Below, in pieces: positions 1-5,026 of a DNA stretch of 6,753 nucleotides (within the stretch, counting starts at the first letter, position 1; each line of letters opens with the position of its first letter). Where the stretch lies: assembly GCA_003171295.1 (NCBI GenBank), contig PMYF01000879.1:10410-17162 (forward strand). Reading direction: 5' to 3'. The DNA is from Acidobacteriota bacterium (GTDB taxonomy: Bacteria > Acidobacteriota > Terriglobia > UBA7540). The translations under genes and the position numbers were made by a program. The notes beneath the pieces were generated by a model, which saw only the letters and a program-made list of their open reading frames with translations, did no database searches and had not been told where the DNA came from.

Positions 1-144
1 ACCTGTTACCCGTTCTACTTTGTGGGCCCTGCGCCCAAGAGATTTGTCGTCCGCGCGCACAGGATTTTTGGATGAGGCGAGAATGCCTCCGCTTCCGCAG
101 ATCACGCTGAGAAGTTTCGGTCGATTGCCTCAGGATGTTTTGGA
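1..144. other. Left edge, no recognised gene
   Basis: I recognise no product here. The second plus-strand frame stays open from the window edge to a TGA at 146-148. It would give a 48-residue C-terminal tail that overlaps the GTG at 145 by four bases, but the translation resembles nothing I know and could be chance. A small inverted repeat lies at 23-37 (TGGGC, five-base loop, GCCCA) without a following T tract, so it is a poor terminator. The gap between the transposase scrap and the desulfurase scrap (205-292) is likewise unassigned. Positions 1-584 as a whole contain no intact gene. Confidence 0.4.
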
Positions 145-204
145 GTGAAGCGGGAGCAATTCTCGGTGAAGCAAATTGTGGCGATGCTGAAGCAGGCGGA
201 GGAC
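145..204 (+). mobile_element. Remnant of an IS3-family transposase orfA (5' end only)
   Basis: From the GTG at 145 the translation reads (M)KREQFSVKQIVAMLKQAE. This closely matches the N-terminus of IS3-family OrfA proteins, the helix-turn-helix subunit that normally continues with a GVPVAE-type segment and a YRWK motif. After about 20 residues the similarity stops abruptly near position 204, and the frame runs on to a stop at 349-351 with unrelated residues. There is no remaining helix-turn-helix, no leucine zipper, no orfB with a DDE catalytic domain, and I could not identify terminal inverted repeats. It is therefore a dead scrap that cannot encode a transposase. Its value is as a scar: it sits next to a truncated desulfurase gene and the altered 5' end of the plus-strand operon, suggesting that insertion-sequence activity reshaped this end of the locus. 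Confidence 0.62.
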
Positions 205-292
205 CCACGGACGACGGATTCGAACCTTGCCGGTGCTCGACGTCTGCGTGGGGGGCGGGATATTCCTGCAGCGAAAGTGGCCAGCGCGCCTG

Positions 293-583
293 CTAGTGCG
301 CAACTCCGCGATGACCCCCTCCAGCCTGTATACGCAACAGAGCAGCTATGAGGGCGTCAATATCCTCGCAGGTTTTGTACAGCGCTACTGAGGCGCGCAC
401 CGTGCTCTCCCCCCCGAAGCGGCGCAAGATCGGCTGGACGCAGTGGTGGCCGGCCCGCACGGCGATCCCATCCGCATCGAGTGCCTTGCCGACATCCTCC
501 CTGCGAAATCCGTCCAGGACAAATGAAATGATACCTGCCTTCTCTCGCGCCATGCCGAAGAGGCGCAGGCCACGGACCGTCGT
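293..583 (-). pseudogene. 3' fragment of a cysteine desulfurase (SufS/Csd-type) gene
   Basis: The minus strand encodes an uninterrupted C-terminal piece of a class V aminotransferase-fold cysteine desulfurase. It starts around RGLRLFG near 574, continues through SFVLDGFRREDVGKAL, and includes the active-site loop VRAGHHCVQPILRRFG. The catalytic-type Cys lies in the GHHC motif, with its codon at 440-442. The fragment ends with EDIDALIAALLRIQ and a TAG at 293-295. Intact SufS/Csd proteins are about 400 residues, so roughly 300 N-terminal residues are gone, including the pyridoxal-phosphate lysine. It therefore cannot transfer sulfur. An ATG at 638-640 would keep the frame open, but the residues before about 583 match the antisense of the neighbouring SDR gene rather than a desulfurase. 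The remaining reading frame has no internal stop, which suggests recent truncation. Any plus-strand reading frame through 348-584 is antisense to this piece and is not real coding sequence. Confidence 0.85.
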
Positions 584-584
584 G

Positions 585-1874
585 ATGGGCATCGTTGAGC
601 ATCCTGACGGCTCGCCTCTGATCCTGCTAACCGGCGGCATAGGCTACATTGGTGGCAGGCTGCTGAAGGCCCTGGAGGCGAGTGGCCGGCCGGTTCGTTG
701 CCTTGCCCGCCGCCCTCACCTCCTGCAAGCGCGAGTGGGCCCCGGAACCGAGGTTGTAGCCGGTGACTGCCTGGATTGCAGCACACTTATGCCATCCATG
801 GCCGGCGGGCACACGGCCTATTACCTCATACATTCAATAGGTTCGCCGCGAGATTTTGAGGAAGAGGATAGGCAAGCAGCAAAGAATTTCGCCAACGCCG
901 CCTGCCAGGCGGGTGTCCAAAGAATCATCTATCTGGGTGGTCTCGGCGACCCATCCTCGGAACTCTCCTCTCACCTGAGAAGCCGCCAGGAGGTGGGCGG
1001 GATTCTTCGGAGCTCCCACATACGGGTTATAGAATTTCGCGCCTCAATCATCCTCGGTTCTGGAAGCCTATCATTCGAAATGATCCGGGCGCTGGTCGGA
1101 CGACTACCGGTCATGATCTGCCCACGCTGGGTTTCAACGCCAGCTCAGCCCATCGCCATCGAGGACGTTGTGGCATATTTGATCGAGGCCCTGTCGTTAC
1201 CGGCTATGGAAACCCGGGTCTTCGAAATTGGCGGCGCTGATCAGGATTCGTATGCCGATATCATGTGCGAATATGCGCGGCAGCGAGACCTTCATCGCTG
1301 GATCATATCGGTGCCCGTGCTCACCCCACGCCTGTCCAGTCTATGGTTGGGACTCGTAACTCCTCTTTACGCGCGGGTGGGGCGCAAACTCGTGGACAGT
1401 CTCCGACATCCGACGGTCGTGCGTGACGCGTCTGCCATGCGGATGTTCAGTGTTCGGCCACGGGGATTACGCGACGCCATGGAAAGGGCTTTACATAACG
1501 AAGATAGCGAATTTGCGCAAACCCAATGGTCGGACGCCCTGTCGTCCGCTGGCCGCCTGCAGCCGTGGGGTGGCTTACCTTTTGGCACCAGATTTCTGGA
1601 TTCGCGGGTCATTCAGGTCAAGGTTCCGACCAAGATGGCATTCGCACCGATCCTGCGTATTGGGGGAGACACCGGCTGGTACTTCGCCAACTTTTTGTGG
1701 CGATTGCGCGGCTTCCTCGACCTGCTTGCCGGTGGTGTGGGACTGCGGCGAGGTCGGCGAGATCCGGAAACACTTCAAGTGGGTGATGCCCTGGATTTCT
1801 GGCGCGTGGAAGAGTTCGATGCCGGGCGGCAGCTGCGCCTCGTCGCCGAAATGAAAATCCCGGGAAGGGCATAG
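585..1874 (+). CDS. SDR-type NAD(P)-binding protein with DUF2867 domain, cut short by an in-frame amber codon
   Basis: Residues 12-24 form a Rossmann nucleotide-binding start (TGGIGYIGG, fitting TGxxGxxG). The atypical extended-SDR pattern follows: YYLIHS at about 80, FEEEDRQAAKNF at 91, IIYLGGLGD at 114 and IEFRASIILGSGS at 149. The C-terminal third (about 335 onward, with GWYFANFLWRLRGFLDLL and RRDPETLQVGDALDFWRVE) is the DUF2867 region. The substrate is unknown; relatives are annotated only as NAD(P)H-binding or YbjT-like oxidoreductases. The ATG at 585 (GTG at 582 also in frame) was chosen because everything upstream is antisense to the desulfurase fragment. No convincing Shine-Dalgarno precedes it. 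An ATG at 528 with AGGA at 516-519 could serve, adding 19 foreign residues. The product stops at TAG 1872-1874 after 429 residues, inside the DUF2867 domain, where relatives have Trp (GRAWLEFEV). The protein is probably damaged. Confidence 0.75.
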   Translation: MGIVEHPDGSPLILLTGGIGYIGGRLLKALEASGRPVRCLARRPHLLQARVGPGTEVVAGDCLDCSTLMPSMAGGHTAYYLIHSIGSPRDFEEEDRQAAKNFANAACQAGVQRIIYLGGLGDPSSELSSHLRSRQEVGGILRSSHIRVIEFRASIILGSGSLSFEMIRALVGRLPVMICPRWVSTPAQPIAIEDVVAYLIEALSLPAMETRVFEIGGADQDSYADIMCEYARQRDLHRWIISVPVLTPRLSSLWLGLVTPLYARVGRKLVDSLRHPTVVRDASAMRMFSVRPRGLRDAMERALHNEDSEFAQTQWSDALSSAGRLQPWGGLPFGTRFLDSRVIQVKVPTKMAFAPILRIGGDTGWYFANFLWRLRGFLDLLAGGVGLRRGRRDPETLQVGDALDFWRVEEFDAGRQLRLVAEMKIPGRA

Positions 1875-2072
1875 CTGGAATTTGAGGTCACGGGCGATTC
1901 CGCACACTCTACGATCCGGCAGACCGCGATCTTCGACTCGCTGGGCCTTTTCGGCCTGATCTATTGGTACGGCCTCTATCCACTCCATCGATGGATTTTT
2001 GCGGGTATGCTGCGCCAAATTGCGGAAGCCAGTCTCTCGGCAACCACCGTGAACTCTTCGCGCGTAGCCTGA
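1875..2072 (+). pseudogene. Detached C-terminal tail of the SDR/DUF2867 gene
   Basis: In the same frame as the preceding gene, 65 sense codons follow the amber triplet and end at TGA 2070-2072. They read LEFEVTGDS, then TIRQTAIFD, GLIYWYGLYPLHRWIFAGML. This is the normal end of a DUF2867 domain. No frameshift is needed: converting TAG to TGG would restore a protein of 495 residues, the expected size for this fused family. I see no start codon with a ribosome-binding site that would allow separate translation of the tail. It is produced only if the amber codon is read through, or if the TAG is a sequencing error. Conservation of the tail indicates that the mutation is recent or that readthrough preserves it. 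Confidence 0.8.
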
Positions 2073-2076
2073 AGGG

Positions 2077-2096
2077 ACGACGCGAAACCGCGTCGT
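2077..2096 (+). repeat. Perfect 8-bp inverted repeat between the SDR gene and photolyase
   Basis: The arms ACGACGCG (2077-2084) and CGCGTCGT (2089-2096) are perfectly complementary around an AAAC loop. They begin four bases after the TGA that ends the full SDR frame and finish 28 bases before the photolyase ATG. No T tract follows, so this is not a standard intrinsic terminator. As RNA it would form a stable hairpin that could act as a processing, stability or attenuation element. As DNA it is a 20-bp dyad that could be an operator. The structure is visible; any function is inference. Confidence 0.55.
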
Positions 2097-2114
2097 AGTT
2101 ACAGAGCAATACTT

Positions 2115-2120
2115 AGGGAG
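2115..2120 (+). promoter_or_regulatory. Shine-Dalgarno of the photolyase gene
   Basis: AGGGAG ends four bases before the ATG at 2125. It supports this start over later in-frame methionines and shows that the photolyase can initiate independently of the broken gene upstream. Confidence 0.6.
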
Positions 2121-2124
2121 CGTA

Positions 2125-3519
2125 ATGAGAAACCTCGAAGAATTGACTAAAGACGCGCGTGTGAGGGTGCGGCAGGCAGGTCCACCCAACATCGAAGGGC
2201 GGTGCATTGTCTACTGGATGCAGCGCGCGCAACGCGCTCTGGATAACCCCGCGCTCAATGTGGCCATCGAGGCGGCGAATATTCTGCGCAAGCCGGTTGT
2301 GGCATTCCTCGGCTTGGTTCCTTTCTATCCCAATACCAACCTGCGCAGTTACACATTTCTCGTCCAGGGGCTCCGCGATATTAGTGAGGGGCTGCGTCAA
2401 AAGAATGTCGGATTTGTGTTGCGCCGGTGGCCTGACCACCAACTGGACCGGTTTTGCACTCAGATTCAACCTTGTCTGGTAGTCGGCGACGAGAATCCGA
2501 TGCGAGATCCCGAGCGATGGCGCAAGGTGGCTGCCGATCGCCTGCGCGTGCCGCTCTGGACTGTGGATGCAGACGTTGTCGTGCCCTCCACGCTCCTCGA
2601 AAAAGAGCAGTATGCCGCACGGACGATCCGTCCGCGCATTCACGCCTTACTCGATCAGTTCCTCATATCACCTGGGAATCCCAAGGCCCGAATGCCCTGG
2701 CAGCCGCTTAAAAAATTGGAATCCCTCTCTGTCAACGAGGACCTGTTGGCTGGATTTCCCATCGATACCTCCGTCCAGCCCAGTGCAAGTTTCCAAGGCG
2801 GAACCCGTGCAGCCCTAAGTTCCCTCGCCCGCTTTGTGCGCGAACGGTTAAGGGGTTACGAGACGCAGCGCAACCATCCCAAACTGGACGGCACCAGCCA
2901 GCTTTCGCCCTATCTTCACTTTGGCCACATCGGTCCCCACACCGTTGCGCTGACGGTTAAGAATGCCAGTGCGCCTCCCCAAGATCGAGAAGCATTCCTT
3001 GAGCAACTTATCGTAAGGCGAGAGCTTGCGATCAACTTCGTGAAATTCAACGCGAAATATGACTTGCTTCAGGGTGTTGAGCCTTGGGCGCTTCGGACGC
3101 TTAAAGAACACAAGAGGGATGAACGTGCGCACCTGTACGCCGCTAAGCAACTGGAAAACGCCGAAACGCATGATCCCTTATGGAACGCCGCGCAGCAGCA
3201 AATGGTGCTTTCAGGATGGATGCACGGCTATCTTCGAATGTACTGGGCGAAAAAGATTTTGGAATGGACCCGCTCACCCGAAGAAGCCTACAACATTGCC
3301 ATTCGGCTGAATGATCGTTATGAATTAGACGGCCGCGATCCCAACGGCTACACGGGGATTGCCTGGGCCATGGGCGGCAAGCACGACCGTGCCTGGGGCC
3401 CGGAGCGCCCTGTTTACGGAAAGATCCGCTATGTGTCCTCCGCCAGCACCTCGCGGAAATTTGATAGCAAGGGCTACATCGAACGCGTGGAAAGGTTGGC
3501 GCCAACCGGGGGAGCCTGA
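2125..3519 (+). CDS. phr: Class II CPD photolyase (deoxyribodipyrimidine photo-lyase)
   Basis: This is a cytosolic flavoprotein that uses blue/near-UV light to split cyclobutane pyrimidine dimers in DNA (EC 4.1.99.3). The 464 residues match the usual bacterial class II length. Residues 27-185 form the N-terminal photolyase domain (IVYWMQRAQR at 28). Residues about 220-455 form the FAD-binding helical domain, with LDGTSQLSPYLHFGHI (254-269), FLEQLIVRRELAINF (291-305), THDPLWNAAQ (348-357), MHGYLRMYWAKKILEW (366-381) and YELDGRDPNGYTG (400-411). Trp353, Trp374 and Trp381 have the same spacing as the electron-transfer tryptophans 360/381/388 that I recall for the Methanosarcina mazei class II enzyme, so photoreduction should work. 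All signature blocks are intact. The TGA overlaps the tspO ATG by one base, so the two are translationally coupled. Class I photolyases and cryptochromes are excluded by these class II motifs. Confidence 0.95.
   Translation: MRNLEELTKDARVRVRQAGPPNIEGRCIVYWMQRAQRALDNPALNVAIEAANILRKPVVAFLGLVPFYPNTNLRSYTFLVQGLRDISEGLRQKNVGFVLRRWPDHQLDRFCTQIQPCLVVGDENPMRDPERWRKVAADRLRVPLWTVDADVVVPSTLLEKEQYAARTIRPRIHALLDQFLISPGNPKARMPWQPLKKLESLSVNEDLLAGFPIDTSVQPSASFQGGTRAALSSLARFVRERLRGYETQRNHPKLDGTSQLSPYLHFGHIGPHTVALTVKNASAPPQDREAFLEQLIVRRELAINFVKFNAKYDLLQGVEPWALRTLKEHKRDERAHLYAAKQLENAETHDPLWNAAQQQMVLSGWMHGYLRMYWAKKILEWTRSPEEAYNIAIRLNDRYELDGRDPNGYTGIAWAMGGKHDRAWGPERPVYGKIRYVSSASTSRKFDSKGYIERVERLAPTGGA
3494..3507 (+). 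repeat. 14-bp perfect palindrome before the tspO ribosome-binding site
   Basis: GGTTGGCGCCAACC reads identically on both strands. It lies inside the last photolyase codons, directly before the GGGGGAG (3508-3514) that serves tspO. In mRNA it could fold as GGTTG/CAACC around a GCGC loop, placing a small hairpin beside the Shine-Dalgarno. About one palindrome of this length in two or three such windows is expected by chance, so the role is uncertain. Confidence 0.35.
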
Positions 3520-3998
3520 TGATTACAGCCCACCAAGTGATCGCCTTGGCGGTGTCAATTGGGATCTGCCTCGGCGCTGCGGGGCTCGGTGCGATCCTGA
3601 CAACCCCTTCGATTCACCCGTGGTATGCCACACTACTCAAGCCCCAGTGGACCCCGCCCAACCGGGTCTTCGGGCCCGTGTGGACAGCTCTTTACCTCAG
3701 CATGGCTGTCGCTGCATGGTTGGTCTGGCGCCAGGATGGATTCTCCCATGCCAAACTGCCGCTGACCCTTTTCGCTATACAACTCGGGATGAATGTGGCG
3801 TGGTCCGGTCTCTTTTTCCGCTTGCGATTGGTCGGCGTTGCCTTCCTGGAGGTCGTGCTTTTGTGGTTATTCATCCTGTCGACGACGATTGAATTTTGGC
3901 CTGTCTCCCGGATGGCCAGTTGGCTGATGCTCCCTTACCTCACCTGGGTCACCTGTGCCGCGGCTCTAAACGCCGCCATCTGGAGGATGAATACATGA
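3519..3998 (+). CDS. tspO: TspO/MBR-family tryptophan-rich membrane protein
   Basis: This is a 159-residue integral membrane protein of the TspO / peripheral benzodiazepine receptor family, which binds porphyrins and is linked to tetrapyrrole handling and stress responses. Five hydrophobic segments are visible at roughly 5-27, 50-70, 80-100, 104-124 and 133-155. Family hallmarks are WYATLLKPQWTPPN (35-48), FGPVWTALYLSMAVAAW (51-67), QLGMNVAWSGLFF (88-100) and LPYLTWV with ALNAAIWRMN at the end. Tryptophans are plentiful, including Trp35, Trp44 and Trp55 of the substrate-binding face. Length and topology are normal. The ATG overlaps the photolyase TGA (TGATG), with GGGGGAG at 3508-3514 as ribosome-binding site. 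The gene's own TGA overlaps the next ATG (ATGA). Position between a photolyase and a tRNA de-thiolation gene suggests a photoprotective role, for example limiting porphyrin photosensitisation. That role is inference. Confidence 0.95.
   Translation: MITAHQVIALAVSIGICLGAAGLGAILTTPSIHPWYATLLKPQWTPPNRVFGPVWTALYLSMAVAAWLVWRQDGFSHAKLPLTLFAIQLGMNVAWSGLFFRLRLVGVAFLEVVLLWLFILSTTIEFWPVSRMASWLMLPYLTWVTCAAALNAAIWRMNT
3982..3986 (+). promoter_or_regulatory. Shine-Dalgarno that fixes the rudS start
   Basis: GGAGG lies eight bases before the ATG at 3995. It selects this start over an in-frame ATG at 3896, which would add 33 residues that overlap tspO and match nothing in the family. Confidence 0.8.
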
Positions 3999-4957
3999 GT
4001 GAGACGGCGTCTGCTCCGATTCGCATTGGCGTCTCAGCTTGCCTCCTGGGTGAAAAGGTTCGGTTCGACGGCGGCCACAAGCGGAACCCCTACCTGGTCG
4101 AAACCTTCGGCCACTATGTCGAATGGGTACCGGTCTGTCCGGAAGTGGAGTTGGGCCTGGGCACGCCCCGCGAAACCCTGCGGCTAGTCCGCATCAGCAA
4201 TGATATTCGCCTTCTCATGCCCAAGACCGGCGCCGACCACACCGAGGCTATGCGCGCCTATGTGGTCCACCGCCTTGCCGAGTTAGCCGAAGAAGATTTG
4301 AGCGGCTATGTCCTGAAGAAGGATTCCCCGAGCTGCGGTATGGAGCGTGTGCGGATCTTCGATGCTCACGGAGTACCGGCCAAGTCAGGGCAAGGACTCT
4401 TCGCGGAAGCTCTGCTTCAGCACTTCCCCAATCTTCCCGTCGAAGAGGAGGGGCGACTTACAGACCCCCATCTGAGGGAGAACTTTATCGAACGTGTGTT
4501 TGCCTATACTCGTTTGCGGTCGCTCTTTTCCGGTCGCTGGAAGGTTGGAGACCTCATTGCATTTCACACGGCGCACAAATTGCTTCTCATGGCCCACTCT
4601 CCGCACGCTTACCAGGACCTCGGCCGTCTTGTGGCGGAAGCCAAGTCAGCGCCGCGTGCGGAACTTCGCGACCGCTATGAGTCAGAATTCATGGGCGCGC
4701 TGCGGGAAATGGCCACGACCAAGCGGCATGCCAACGTGCTTCAACATATGGTTGGCTATTTCAGCAAGCAGCTCGATTCGGACTCGCGTCAAGAGTTGCA
4801 GGCACTGCTCCAGGACTACCGGGCGGGTTTTCTTCCCCTTGTCGTTCCGCTCATGCTGATCCGTCACTACGTCCGCAAGTGCGATGTCACGTATCTGCGC
4901 GGGCAAGTATACCTCGAACCCCATCCCAAAGAACTCATGCTGAGAAACCACGTGTAG
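3995..4957 (+). CDS. rudS: RudS-type tRNA 4-thiouridine desulfidase (DUF523/TudS + DUF1722)
   Basis: The 320-residue protein fuses an N-terminal DUF523 domain (about 9-150) to a C-terminal DUF1722/YbgA domain (about 190-310). DUF523 proteins of the TudS type are iron-sulfur thiouracil desulfidases. Proteins with this exact fusion have been described as RudS, which converts 4-thiouridine in tRNA back to uridine, with DUF1722 helping to bind tRNA. The three conserved cysteines expected to hold the cluster are present: Cys16 (SACLLG), Cys48 (PVCPEVELGLGTPRE) and Cys114 (KKDSPSCG). Glu50 beside the second is a catalytic candidate. GQGLFAEALL (132-141) closes the first domain. HTAHKLLLMAHSPHAYQDLG (191-210) is the DUF1722 signature. 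The start follows a strong GGAGG and overlaps the tspO stop (ATGA). Removing 4-thiouridine lowers tRNA near-UV absorption, which fits the photolyase operon. The tRNA substrate is assigned by family, not shown by sequence. Confidence 0.88.
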   Translation: MSETASAPIRIGVSACLLGEKVRFDGGHKRNPYLVETFGHYVEWVPVCPEVELGLGTPRETLRLVRISNDIRLLMPKTGADHTEAMRAYVVHRLAELAEEDLSGYVLKKDSPSCGMERVRIFDAHGVPAKSGQGLFAEALLQHFPNLPVEEEGRLTDPHLRENFIERVFAYTRLRSLFSGRWKVGDLIAFHTAHKLLLMAHSPHAYQDLGRLVAEAKSAPRAELRDRYESEFMGALREMATTKRHANVLQHMVGYFSKQLDSDSRQELQALLQDYRAGFLPLVVPLMLIRHYVRKCDVTYLRGQVYLEPHPKELMLRNHV

Positions 4958-4965
4958 CGGAGTTA

Positions 4966-5006
4966 GCTGGCCCTGCCATCCGGGATGGTCGCCATGACTA
5001 GCCAGC
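4966..5006. terminator. Nested inverted repeats in the convergent gap
   Basis: Between the convergent rudS and epimerase/kinase stops, outer arms GCTGGC (4966-4971) and GCCAGC (5001-5006) enclose an inner hairpin, CCATC (4976-4980) and GATGG (4984-4988) around CGG. The position suits a bidirectional transcription terminator. There is no T run on either side, so termination would be weak or would need Rho. The repeats are clear; the terminator role is inferred from position. Confidence 0.45.
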
Positions 5007-5026
5007 GGCTTATCGAAGGAGAGCTT

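Noticed and set aside
216..226. tRNA T-loop-like motif GGTTCGAATCC on the minus strand
   Set aside because: It matches the B-box consensus, but the flanking T stem pairs poorly, no acceptor, anticodon or D arm can be built, and no CCA follows. At most it is a scrap of a tRNA 3' region.
293..583. Functional sulfur link between the desulfurase fragment and RudS
   Set aside because: Cysteine desulfurases supply sulfur for tRNA 4-thiouridine, so adjacency is tempting. The fragment lacks the PLP-binding part, is on the opposite strand and lies at a rearrangement junction.
348..584. N-terminal extension of the SDR gene to an ATG at 348
   Set aside because: These 79 codons are exactly antisense to a recognisable cysteine desulfurase C-terminus and look nothing like the SDR family. 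The Rossmann motif begins only about 16 residues after the ATG at 585.
1872..1874. Pyrrolysine or other programmed recoding at the amber codon
   Set aside because: Relatives appear to have Trp here rather than a special residue, no recoding element is evident, and another gene in the window ends normally in TAG.
3896..3994. Longer rudS start at 3896
   Set aside because: It would overlap tspO by about 100 bases and has no family match. GGAGG at 3982-3986 and the ATGA junction place the start at 3995.
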